Shown here: positions 1-9,136 of the stretch, piece by piece
Numbering within the stretch: the first letter of the stretch is position 1
Layout of the letters: the number at the start of each line of letters is the position of its first letter
Assembly (NCBI GenBank): GCA_963850605.1
Contig: CAWKLX010000007.1
Span: forward strand, 1-64,000
Direction: 5' to 3'
DNA length: 64,000 bases
DNA from: BOG-908 sp963850605
GTDB lineage: Bacteria; Pseudomonadota; Alphaproteobacteria; Acetobacterales; Acetobacteraceae
Position numbers and translations under genes: made by a program
The notes under the pieces: generated by a model
Databases searched by the model: none
Told to the model about the DNA's origin: nothing
What the model saw: the letters and a program-made list of their open reading frames with translations, nothing else

Positions 1-1014
1 ACCACCAGCTCCGGCTGGAAGACGAACTCGCGTGCGCTGGACGGGCGTTCCGCTGATCTCCTCGAGGAGGGCCGACACCGCGGCCGCCGCCATCGCCTGT
101 ACCGGCTGGCGCACCGTGGTCAGCGGCGGGTCGGTGAAGGCGATGAGCTGGGAGTCGTCGAAGCCCACCACCGAGACGTCGCCGCGGCACGTCAGGCCGC
201 GCTCGCGCGCCGCGCGGATCACGCCGAGCGCCATCATGTCGCTGCCGCAGACGATCGCCCGTGCAGCCCTGGTCGAGCAGCGCGCCCGCGGCGACCTGGC
301 CGCCCTCCACGCTGAACAGAGTGGGCTTGATGTAGGCCGCGGCCTCCTCGGTCGCGCAGCCCGAGCCGCTCCCGCCATGGCCGCGGTGAACCCCTCGGTC
401 TTGCGGCGGGACGGGGACGTAGCGCGGCGGGCCGACCGCGAGCCCGATCCGGGTGTGCCCGAGGTCGGCGAGGTGACCGACCGCCATCCGCATCGCCGCG
501 TGGTCGTCGGGGGAGACGAAGGGCGCGCGGATCGCGTCGTTGTACCCGTTGACCAGGACGTACGGCACGCCCCGTTCGGCCAGCGCCACGTAGCGGGCCG
601 GGTCGGCGGAGGTGTCGGCGTGCAGGCCGGAGAGGAACACGATGCCGTTGACACCCCGCTCCTCCAGCTGCTCGACGAGCTCGTCCTCGGTGGCGCCCGC
701 CCGGCAGTCTGGGTGCACAGCACGGGCGTGTAGCCGTGGCCGGCGAGCACCTGCTCGACCGCCTGGGCGAAGGCGGGGAAGATCGGGTTGGTCAGCTCCG
801 GGGTGACCAGGCCGATCAGCCCCGCGCTGCGCCGGCGCAGCCGGGCCGGGCGCTCCCAGCCGAGCACGTCCAGGGCCGCGAGGACGCGCTGCCGGGTGGC
901 GGCGGCGACCCCGGGCTTGCCGTTGAGCACGCGGCTGACGGTGGCCTCGCTGACGGCGGCCTGGGCCGCTATGTCCGCGAGGCGCGGCCCGGCCTGGCTG
1001 CGCGGCGAGGTCAC
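1..1014 (-). CDS. malR: LacI-family maltose-type repressor, MalR-like (3' end outside window, frameshifted)
   Basis: Transcriptional repressor, presumably of the neighbouring maltose uptake genes. The minus strand from a GTG at 1014 encodes an N-terminal LacI helix-turn-helix (RLADIAAQAAVSEATVSRVL) followed by the periplasmic-binding-protein-like effector domain (GLIGLVTPELTNPIFPAFAQ, later VSVVGFDDSQL). The wording is close to the actinobacterial MalR/Reg1 group. The GTG overlaps the stop codon of the alpha-glucosidase gene as GTGA, implying coupled translation. The frame is lost and regained at about 700, 403, 380, 270 and 45, each time by one base in a G/C run, so the gene reads only after correcting indels; sequencing error is more likely than decay. 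The C-terminus lies beyond base 1. The family is secure, the exact ligand is inferred from context. Confidence 0.75.
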   Translation of the reverse strand, partial: MTSPRSQAGPRLADIAAQAAVSEATVSRVLNGKPGVAAATRQRVLAALDVLGWERPARLRRRSAGLIGLVTPELTNPIFPAFAQAVEQVLAGHGYTPVLCTQTAGRAPPRTSSSSSWRSGVSTASCSSPACTPTPPPTRPATWRWPNGACRTSWSTGTTTRSARPSSPPTTTRRCGWRSVTSPTSGTPGSGSRSARRATSPSRRKTEGFTAAMAGAARAARPRRPRPTSSPLCSAWRAARSPRARCSTRAARAIVCGSDMMALGVIRAARERGLTCRGDVSVVGFDDSQLIAFTDPPLTTVRQPVQAMAAAAVSALLEEISGTPVQRTRVRLPAGAGG

Positions 1015-2674
1015 ACCGTCCACCACACCGTCGTGTCGGCGGGCAGCTCGAACCGGCCGTCCGCTCCACGGCCGACGCGGGCGCTGGCCAGGACGAGGCG
1101 GCCGGGCGCGCGGAAGCGACACCGGATGGCCCGTCAGGTTGACCGTGCACACGAAGCCCGGTCGCGGGCGAAGGCGAGCACGCCCGTCGGGGCGCCGTCC
1201 AGCCAGCTCCAGTCGTCCCCGGCGCCGAGGCCCGGGTGGTCGCGGCGCGGCGGCGAGGGCCGCGCGGTAGAGCTCCAGGGTGGAGTCGGCGTCGCCGGTC
1301 TGCGCCTCGACGCTGAGCCCGCGCCACGACGTCGGGCTGCGGGAGCCAGCTGCCGCCGCTCGCCGAATCCGTACGAGCTGCCCTCGCCGGTCCACGGGAT
1401 CGGCACGCGGCAGCCGTCGCGGAAGCCGTCCTGGCCGGCCGGCGCGGTGGAAGGACGGGGTCCTGGCGCACCTCGTCGGGCAGGTCGGTGACCTCGGGCA
1501 GGCCGAGCTCCTCGCCCTGGTAGAGGTAGGCGGAGCCGGGCAGCGCCAGCATCAGCAGGGTGGCGGCGCGGGCCCGGCGCAGGCCGAGCTCGCGGTCGCC
1601 CGGGGTGCGCAGCTGGGTGCCGAGGCGGGCGGGTTGGCGAAGCGGGTGGCGTGCCGGGTGACGTCGTGGTTGGACAGCACCCAGGTGGCCGGGGCGCCGA
1701 CCGGGCGGATCGCGGCGAGCGAGACGTCGATGACCTCGCGCAGCGCCGCCGCGTCCCAAGGGGCGCCCAGGTACTGGAAGTTGAAGGCCTGGTGCAGTTC
1801 GTCGGGGCGTACGTAGTTCGCGGTCCGCTCGACCGTGGGCGTCCAGGCCTCGGCGACCGCGATGCGCTCGCCGTCGTACTCGTCGAGGATGGTCCGCCAG
1901 CGAGCGGTAGATCTCGTGGACGCCGTCCTGGTCGAAGAACGGCAGCACGTCCTGGCCGAGCAGCTTGGCCTGGTCGTGGCCGCCGATGTCGGGCAGACCC
2001 GGCGCCTTGACCAGGCCGTGCGCGACGTCGATGCGGAAGCCGTCGACGCCCAGGTCGAGCCAGAAGCGCAGGATGGAGTGGAACTCGTCGGCGACGTCGG
2101 GGTGGTCCCAGTTAGGTCGGGCTGCTCGGGGGCGAACAGGTGCAGGTACCACGTCGCCGTCCTCGACGCGGGTCCAGGCGGGGCCGCCGAAGATGGACTC
2201 CCAGTCGTTGGGCGGGAGCTCGCCGTCCTCGCCCTTGCCGGCGCGGAAGTGGTAGCGGGCCCGCAGCGGCGAGCCCGGGCCGTCGGCGAGGGCGTCCTGG
2301 AACCACTCGTGCTGGTCGGAGGTGTGGTTGGGCACGAGGTCGACGATGATCTTGAGGCCGAGCTGGTGCGCGTCGCGGACCAGCGCGTCGGCGTCGAGCA
2401 GGGTGCCGAACATCGGGTCGATCTCGCGGTAGTCGGCGACGTCGTAGCCGGCGTCGGCCTGCGGGGAGGCGTAGAAGGGCGTGAGCCACAGGGCGTCGAC
2501 GCCGAGGTCGCGCAGGTAGCGGCAGCCGGCTGCGCACGCCGTCAGGTCGCCGATGCCGTCGCCGTTGCCGTCGGCGAAGCTGCGCGGATAGACCTGGTAG
2601 ATCACGGCGTCGCGCCACCACTGGGTGCCGGTCGTCCCGGTGAGGCGGTCGGGGGCGGTGAAGTGCTGGGTCAT
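1011..2674 (-). CDS. aglA: Alpha-glucosidase, GH13 (frameshifted)
   Basis: Cytoplasmic glycoside hydrolase family 13 enzyme that would release glucose from imported maltose or maltodextrins. From ATG 2674 the reading gives the GH13 start (WWRDAVIYQVYPRSFADGNG, GIGDL), the conserved DLVPNHTSDQHEWF region, the nucleophile strand DGFRIDVAHG, an AEAW-type acid/base segment and SNHD, and the late block LPGSAYLYQGEELGLPE. These are the canonical conserved regions I to IV in order. At least five one-base shifts (near 2148, 2113, 1903, 1630 and later) break the frame. It lies directly downstream of malG and overlaps the repressor gene by four bases. Length of roughly 550 codons suits oligo-1,6/alpha-glucosidases. 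Exact linkage specificity cannot be told. Confidence 0.8.
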
Positions 2675-2749
2675 GTCGTCCTTAAAGGGGGGTCTGGGGG
2701 CGTGACGCCCCGAGCCTTCGCTGTCTCGGGGGCCGGGGCGGGGCCTGGC

Positions 2750-3600
2750 TCAGCCCTTGGTGGCACCCGCGGTCATGCCGGTGACGAGGTGCTTTTGCAC
2801 CAGGTAGAAGATGGCGGAGACCGGGATCGCGATGAGGACGGCGGTGGCGGCCATGTAGTTCCACTGGGCGTCGTGCTGGCTGACGAAGCTGGAGAGGCCC
2901 ACCGCGAGCGTGTACTTGCCGTCGTCGAGCATGAACGTGGAGGCGAACGCCACCTCGCCCCACGCGGTGAGGCAGGTGTAGAAGGCGGCGACCGCCAGGC
3001 CCGGGCGGGCCAGCGGCAGGATGAGCCGGAAGAACGTGCCGAACGGGGTGAGCCCGTCGACCCGGCCCGCCTCGTCGATCTCGATCGGGATGGTGTCGAA
3101 GTACCCCTTGAGCATCCACGCGCAGTACGGCACCGCGGTGGAGCAGTACACGAGGATCAGGCCGCCGTAGGTGTCGATGAGGCCGAGGTCGCCGAGGATC
3201 TGGTACATCGGCACGATCAGTACGGCGATCGGGAACATCTGGGTGACCAGCAGCACCCACATCAGCTTCTTGTAGCCGGGAAAGCGCATCCGGGACACCG
3301 CGTAGCCGGTGGTGGCCGCGAACATCACGCCGATGACGCAGGTCAGGACGGCGACCAGGGCGGTGTTGCCGAGCCAGGTGAAGAACCTGGTGTGTTCGGT
3401 GACGAACGCGTAGTTGGAGAAGGAGAGCTTCGACCAGATCCGGTCGGGGTGCAGGTAGTCGTCCTTGTCGGGCCGAGCGAGATGAAGACCAGCCAGCCGA
3501 TCGGGAAGAGGGCGACGAGGCTGGCGACGCTCAGCGCGAGGTGCGACAGGACGGCGGTGCGGCGTCGGCCGTGGTCGCGGGAGACGGCCTTGGTAGTCAT
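2750..3600 (-). CDS. malG: Maltose/maltodextrin ABC transporter permease MalG-like (frameshifted)
   Basis: Inner-membrane permease of a CUT1-type sugar ABC importer, partner of MalF. ATG 3600 starts a cytoplasmic tail and a first membrane segment (SHLALSVASLVALFPIGWLVF). After a one-base shift near 3470 the frame continues with the remaining helices and the EAA loop that docks the ATPase (IDEAGRVDGLTPFGTFFRLI). The C-terminus reads FYLVQKHLVTGMTAGATKG, typical of MalG. No ATPase gene lies beside it; actinobacterial MalEFG systems commonly use the shared ATPase MsiK encoded elsewhere. Eight bases separate it from malF upstream. Confidence 0.85.
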
Positions 3601-3607
3601 GGGGGCA

Positions 3608-4600
3608 TCAGACCTGTTCATTGCGGGCCAGCCAGCGCCGGTAGAAGGAGGTGAAGACGATCAGGATGGAGAGCAGCAGCACGCCGTAGGTCGCCGACTG
3701 CGCGAAGTCGCGGGGCTGCTGGCCGAAGCCGAGCCGGTAGGCCCAGGTGACGAGGATCTGGGCGTCCGGGGCGCCGCCGTTGCCGAACAGCAGGAAGATG
3801 ATCACGAACTGGTTGAACGTCCAGATGATGCCGAGCAGGACGACCGTGGCGCTGACCGGGCGCAGGCCCGGCAGAGTGACGTGACGGAAGCGCTGCCAGG
3901 CGCTCGCGCCGTCCATCTCGGCGGCCTCGTACAGCTCCGCGGGGATCGTCTGGAGGCCGCCGAGCAGCGAGACCATCATGAAGGGCACGCCGACCCAGGT
4001 GTTGACGAGGATCGCGGCGAGCTGCTGGAAGTGCGGCTGCTCCAGCCACTGGGGCTGCGGCAGGTGCACCGCGCCGAGCACGGTGTTGACGATGCCGGAG
4101 TCGCTGAGCATCAGGCGCCAGGAGAAGACGGTGACGAAGGTGGGCACCGCCCAGGGCAGGATCAGCGTCATCCGGTAGAAGGTGCGGCCGCGCAGCTTCT
4201 GGTTGAGCAGCAGCGCGAGCGAGAGCCCGATGACGTAGTGCAGGGTCACACAGGCGACCGTCCACACGATCGTCCAGATGAAGTGCGACCAGAACCGGTC
4301 CCAGGCGGTCGGCCCCCACAGGATGTCCGCGTAGTTGTGCAGCCCGACGAACTCGTAGGTGGCGGCGATGTGGTTGGCGCCGATGGTGCGCGCCGAGTTG
4401 AGGCTGTTGGCGTCGGTGAGCGTGTAGTAGAAGCCCTGGACGAGCGGATAGAGCACGAGCACGCCCAGCACGACGACGATCGGCGCGACCATCGCGTACG
4501 CGTACCAGTGCTTCTGCCAGGACTGCCTGAGGCGCTCCAGCGGCCCCCGGCGCGCCTTGGCCGCGCTCTTGGGGGCCGCGCCATCGACGGCAACGGTCAT
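3608..4600 (-). CDS. malF: Maltose/maltodextrin ABC transporter permease MalF-like
   Basis: Inner-membrane permease, 330 residues, the one unbroken gene in the actinobacterial segment. It has a basic N-terminal tail, a first helix around residues 35-55 (YAMVAPIVVVLGVLVLYPLV), further helices, and the EAA motif for ATPase docking (AELYEAAEMDGASAWQRFRH). It ends in RRWLARNEQV. The ATG at 4600 is preceded by a GGTGTCGAG ribosome-binding region; an upstream ATG at 4633 would add eleven residues and is less likely. It sits between malE and malG in the usual order malE-malF-malG. Confidence 0.88.
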   Translation of the reverse strand: MTVAVDGAAPKSAAKARRGPLERLRQSWQKHWYAYAMVAPIVVVLGVLVLYPLVQGFYYTLTDANSLNSARTIGANHIAATYEFVGLHNYADILWGPTAWDRFWSHFIWTIVWTVACVTLHYVIGLSLALLLNQKLRGRTFYRMTLILPWAVPTFVTVFSWRLMLSDSGIVNTVLGAVHLPQPQWLEQPHFQQLAAILVNTWVGVPFMMVSLLGGLQTIPAELYEAAEMDGASAWQRFRHVTLPGLRPVSATVVLLGIIWTFNQFVIIFLLFGNGGAPDAQILVTWAYRLGFGQQPRDFAQSATYGVLLLSILIVFTSFYRRWLARNEQV

Positions 4601-4638
4601 CTCGACACCTTTTCCGGGAAGTTCGGCGGACATGCGTG

Positions 4639-4676
4639 CCGCCGGGCCGTCCCCTGGTGGGGGAACGGCCCGGCGG
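4639..4676 (-). promoter_or_regulatory. Intercistronic stem-loop between malE and malF
   Basis: A 12-bp perfect stem (4639-4650 with 4665-4676) encloses a loop that itself contains CCCC/GGGG pairing. It begins 7 bases after the malE stop and ends 39 bases before malF. Such hairpins after binding-protein genes stabilise the upstream message or attenuate transcription so that the binding protein is made in excess; that role is inferred from position. Confidence 0.6.
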
Positions 4677-4682
4677 CGGGGC

Positions 4683-4966
4683 TCACTTGGTGAAGTCGGG
4701 GACCAGCTTGGCCATGTCCTGCTGGAGGCTCTTGGTGGCGTCGGCCACGGACTCCTTGCCGTCGGCGACCTTCGGCAGCGTGGTGTCCATCGGGGTCCAC
4801 AGCGAGCTGTACTCGGGCAGCTCGGGCCGGGGCTGGGCGGCGGGCAGGACGCTCTGGAAACCGGCGATGCCCGGGTCGGCCTTGACCTGCGCGGTGTAGG
4901 CGTCGTCGCGGGTGGGCAGGGTGGAGTTCTTCAGCGCGATGGTCTCCTGGCTCTTGGCCGAGGTTC
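4683..4966 (-). CDS. malE: Maltose-binding lipoprotein MalE, C-terminal fragment
   Basis: Only the last ~95 residues of a CUT1 substrate-binding protein remain: SQETIALKNSTLPTRDDAY, then PELPEYSSLWTPMD and the end MAKLVPDFTK. These match the C-terminal part of actinobacterial MalE proteins. The 5' part, including signal peptide and lipobox, is missing because the reading frame runs into dnaE sequence at about 4965-4972. The gene is therefore truncated by the junction and not by a stop codon or an insertion element. Confidence 0.75.
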
Positions 4967-7900
4967 TCCGTCCAGCATCGGCATCAGGCTGACGCGGCCG
5001 CGACCGGCGCCGCCGCGGTCCAGCAGCGCCCGGATATGCGGGACCGCCTCCGTGCGGCGGAGCCAGATGCGCATGCCAGCGCCGGCATTGCGGGCGGCCT
5101 CCTCCAGGCTGGTCACATCCTGCGCGGTGATGCGCAGCGCCTCGCCTTCCAGCCTGATGTCGGCGGTCACCAGCAGGGGCGTGCCGCCGGAGAGGTGGGC
5201 GCGCGCGCCGCCGAGCACCTCGCTGAACAAGGTGACTTCGCAACTGCCGACCGCGTCCGACAGCGTGACCCACGCCATGCGGCTGCCGGTCTTCGTCGTG
5301 CGCTCCTTCAGGCCGGCGACGCAGCCGGCGATGCGCACGCGGGCGCTGCCCTGCTCGGCGCGCGCCTGCAAGGCGTTGGTGGCCACCACGCCGAGGCGGC
5401 GCAGCAGGCCCGCGAACCCGTCCAGTGGATGCGCGGTCAGATGGAAGCCGACCGCTTCGGCCTCATAGGCCAGGCGTTCCATATCCGGCCAGTCGGGCAG
5501 ATCCGGCAGGCGCAGGGTCTCGGTCTGATGGCCGCCGAAAAGCGCGATTTGTCCGCTGGACGCCTCCTCCGCGCGCGCCTGGGCGCGACGCAGGATGGTT
5601 TCGGCGCCGGCGAACAGGCGCGCGCGGTTTGGGTCTATGGTGTCGAACGCGCCGGCGCGGGCCAGATTTTCGAGCTGCATCTTGTTCAGGGTGCGCGCAT
5701 CTACGCGGGCGGCGACATCGGCGATGTCGGCGAACGGGCGGCTACCACGTGCCGCCTCCAGCGCCTGCATGGCGGCGAAACCGATCTTCTTGACGGCCGC
5801 CAAGGCGTAGCGGATGGCGAGCCGGCCGTCGGGCTGGCGTTCCACGCGGAAATCGGCGCCGCTGGCGTTGATCGAGGGTGGCAGGACGCGGATGCCCATG
5901 CGTTCGGCTTCCGCGCGCAGGGCGGCGAGCTTGTCGGTGTTGCCCATGGCCAGCGACATGCAGGCGGCGAGGAAGGCGACCGGATGATTGGCCTTCATCC
6001 ATGCAGTTTGGTAGGAGACCAGCGCATAGGCGGCTGCGTGCGATTTGTTGAAGCCGTAATCTGCGAATTTCGCCATCAGCTCGAAGACTTCGACCGCCTT
6101 GGCTTCCGGAATGCCGCGTGCGACCGCACCGCTGGTGAATATCGTGCGCTGCGAATCCATTTCCGCGCGTATCTTCTTACCCATCGCGCGGCGCAGCAGG
6201 TCGGCCGCGCCCAGGCTGTAGCCGCCCATGCGCTGGGCGATCTGCATGACCTGTTCCTGATAGACCATGATGCCGTAGGTTTCGCCGAGGATGTCGCGCA
6301 GCTCCTCGTGCGGAGGCGCCCAGGGCTCGCCGTGTTTTCGCTTGCAGTAATCGGGGATGTTGGCCATGGGGCCGGGGCGGTAGAGGGCGACGGCGGCGAT
6401 CAGATCCTCCAGCCGGTCGGGCCGCATCTGGCGCAGCACGTCTCGCATGCCGGCGGATTCGAATTGGAACACGCCGCCTGCGTCGCCTCGTTGCAGCATG
6501 GCAAAGGTGGGCGCGTCGTCGAGCGGCAGCCGGTCGAGATCGACCTCCACGTCCAGCTCACGCAGGTAGGTGGCCGCGCGTTGCAGGATGGTGAGTGTTG
6601 TGAGGCCGAGGAAATCGAACTTGACGAGGCCAGCCTGCTCCACCCACTTCATGTTGTATTGCGTGACCAGCGTGCCTTCGCGCGGGTCGCGATACATGGG
6701 GACCAGGTCCACCAGCTTGCGGTCGCCGATGACGACGCCGGCGGCGTGGGTGCTGGCGTGGCGGTACAGCCCTTCCACCTGCAGCGCGATTTCCAGCAGG
6801 CGGCGAATGGCCTCATCGCCGTCGCGCAGCTCCTGCAGGCGTGTTTCGCCATCGACCGCCTGTTTCAGGGTGACAGGCTTGGCGGGGTTGTTGGGGATCA
6901 GTTCGGCGACACGGTTGACCTGGCCGTACGGCATGCCGAGCACACGTCCGACGTCGCGGACGGCCGCGCGGGCCTGCAATTTTCCGAACGTGATGATCTG
7001 CGCGACGCGGTCATCGCCGTATTCGCGGCGCACGTAGGCGATCACTTCGTCGCGGCGGTTCTGGCAGAAATCGATGTCGAAGTCGGGCATCGACACGCGT
7101 TCCGGATTGAGAAACCGCTCGAACAGAAGGTCGAAGCGCAGCGGATCGAGGTCGGTGATGGTCAATGCCCAGGCGGCGACCGAGCCGGCGCCGGAGCCGC
7201 GGCCGGGGCCTACGGGTATGCCCTGCGCCTTGGCCCATTGAATGAAATCGGCGACGATCAGGAAATAGCCGGCAAAACCCATTTTGCCGATGACGGCGAG
7301 CTCGTAGTCGAGGCGCTCGGCGTAGCGCATGGACCATTCCGTGTTGGCCGTCCCGTCCGCCAAACGGCGTGCCAGACCTTCCCGTGCCATGGCGGCCAGG
7401 GTTTCTTCTTCGGTGGTCCCTGGGCGCACTTTTGGGCAAACGGGCAACAGGGGTTTTCGTGTTTCCGCCATCACCGCGCAGGTTTTCGCAACGGCCAGCG
7501 TGTTGTCGCAGGCCTCGGGAAGGTCGGCGAACAGGGCGCGCATTTCGGCAGCGGATTTGAAATAATGTTCCGGGGTGGCGCGGCGCCGTTCGGCTTCAGA
7601 CAGAAGGCGGCCTTCGGCGATGCACAGGAGCGCGTCGTGCGCCTCGTGCATCGTGCGCGCGGCGAAGAAACACTCGTTCGTGGCGACCAGCGGGAGGGCG
7701 AACCGATCCGCCAGCGATATGAGACCCGGCTCGACGGCCGAGTCCAGACGCGTGCCGTGACGGTGCAGCTCGACGGCTAGGCGGCTGCCGAACGCCTCGC
7801 GCATGCGGGCCAGCAGGGTGGAGGCGTCTGGCTCCCTGCCCTCCGCCAGCAGGCGGCCGAGGGGGCCGCGCGTGCCGCCGGTCAGCAGCATCAGCCCGTC

Positions 7901-8275
7901 CGCCTGCGCCGCGACCTCGTCGAAATCGAGCTGTGGTGACGCCGGGTCGCTGCCCAGGAAACCGGCGGAGGACAGGCGTTGCAGGTTGGCGAGGCCCGCC
8001 TCGGTTTGCGCGAGCAGTACGACCGGGTCTCCTGGCAGCCCGGGTTTTTCCGTGCGGGTCAGCGTGATCTGGCAGCCGATGATCGGCTGCACGCCGCGTC
8101 CGACGCAGTATTGCGAGAATTCCAGTGCGCCGAACAGATTGCCTGTGTCGGTGATGGCCACGGCCGGCATGCCGGCGTCGCGGGCCAGGCCGGCGATCTT
8201 TTCCGGCTTGATGGCGCCTTCACTCAGCGAATAGGCGGAGTGCACGCGCAGATGAACGAAACCGGGCTGAGGCAT
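4967..8275 (-). CDS. dnaE: DNA polymerase III alpha subunit (3' end lost at junction)
   Basis: Replicative polymerase. From ATG 8275 about 1,100 residues are uninterrupted: an N-terminal PHP domain (FVHLRVHSAYSLSEG), the palm with catalytic acids in MPDFDIDFCQNRRDE (Asp400, Asp402) and FDFLGLTTL (Asp554), a YRPGPM motif, the tandem helix-hairpin-helix region and the OB fold (VRIAGCVAGLKERTTKTG). The final ~40 residues expected in alphaproteobacterial DnaE are absent: after LMPMLDG the frame enters the actinobacterial malE sequence and stops at 4931. The upstream ATG at 8377 is rejected because the family begins with MPQPGFVHLR and a promoter-like element sits just before 8275. Confidence 0.93.
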
Positions 8276-8310
8276 GGCGCAAGCATAGGCGGCGGGCGAG
8301 AAAGCGTCAC
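8276..8310 (-). promoter_or_regulatory. Putative dnaE promoter, leaderless
   Basis: On the minus strand GTGACG (8310-8305) and TATGCT (8287-8282) are separated by exactly 17 bases, each matching four of six bases of the housekeeping sigma consensus. The -10 element ends only six bases before the dnaE ATG, so the transcript would start at or beside the start codon, and no ribosome-binding site is visible. Confidence 0.45.
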
Positions 8311-8458
8311 CCTGGTCGTGCAAAGAGTGCGGGGGCGGCGGGAGACGCGGATGAACCGGTGATCCGCAAGCGACCATGATCCTGCCGGCGGTTCGGCCAG
8401 TCCGACCCGTGCGGGGTGGCAGGCCGCGTCGCCGGTTTGACGTGGCCGTAGGACGCTG

Positions 8459-9136
8459 TCAGGCCGCCACGACCTGCCCGTCACGCAGCGTCACCACGCG
8501 GTCCATGCGGCCGGCCAGCTCGGCATTATGCGTGGCGATCAGGCAGGCGACCCCCTGTTCGCGCACGATGCGCAGCAATTCGGCGAAAACGTTTTCCGCC
8601 GTGCCGGCATCCAGATTGCCGGTCGGCTCGTCGGCCAGGATGACCGCCGGGCGGTTCGCGAGGGCACGGGCGATGGCGACGCGCTGCTGCTCGCCACCCG
8701 AAAGTTTGCCGGGCAGGTGTTTCAGGCGCGCGCCCAAGCCGAAGGAGTCCAGCAGCGCCGCACCGCGCTTGCGTGCCGCATTTCGCCCGATGCCGGCGAT
8801 CATTTGCGGCAAAACCACGTTTTCCAGAGCAGAAAACTCGGCGAGCAGATGGTGGAATTGATAGACAAAGCCCACGCCGTCGCGCCGCACCTGCGTGCGT
8901 TCCGCATCCGACAGCCCGCCGGCGTCGCGTCCGTCCACGATGACGCTTCCGGAATCGGGGCGTTCCAACAGGCCGGCCAAATGCAGCAACGTCGATTTGC
9001 CCGTGCCGGACGGCGCGACCAGGGCCACGATCTCGCTGGCGCGCAGCACGAGGTTGGCGTCGCGCAGTACAGGAAGCTCACCGGCAGCACTGCGATAGAC
9101 CCTTCCCACGCCGCGCAATTCCAGCGGCTCACTCAT
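8459..9136 (-). CDS. lolD: Lipoprotein-releasing ABC transporter ATPase LolD
   Basis: ATPase of the LolCD(E) machine that extracts outer-membrane lipoproteins from the inner membrane and hands them to LolA. 225 residues with Walker A APSGTGKST at 41-49 (alanine in place of the usual first glycine), Q-loop VYQFHHLLAEFSALENV, signature LSGGEQQR, Walker B VILADEPTGNLD and a switch histidine in ATHNAEL. The VYQFHHLLAEF segment is typical of LolD. The start overlaps the end of lolC by eight bases, so the pair is translated together. Confidence 0.93.
   Translation of the reverse strand: MSEPLELRGVGRVYRSAAGELPVLRDANLVLRASEIVALVAPSGTGKSTLLHLAGLLERPDSGSVIVDGRDAGGLSDAERTQVRRDGVGFVYQFHHLLAEFSALENVVLPQMIAGIGRNAARKRGAALLDSFGLGARLKHLPGKLSGGEQQRVAIARALANRPAVILADEPTGNLDAGTAENVFAELLRIVREQGVACLIATHNAELAGRMDRVVTLRDGQVVAA

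Noticed and set aside
1835..4693. 952-codon open frame on the plus strand
   Set aside because: It lies antisense to malE, malF, malG and aglA; its open length comes from the high GC content of those genes and the product has no recognisable domain.
1..4960. Maltose cluster as a horizontally acquired island
   Set aside because: No integrase, repeat, tRNA or mobile gene at the border, both boundary genes are cut mid-frame, and dnaE is damaged; chimera explains this better.
5036..7780. 914-codon open frame on the plus strand
   Set aside because: Exact antisense shadow of dnaE, whose minus-strand frame carries all polymerase motifs.
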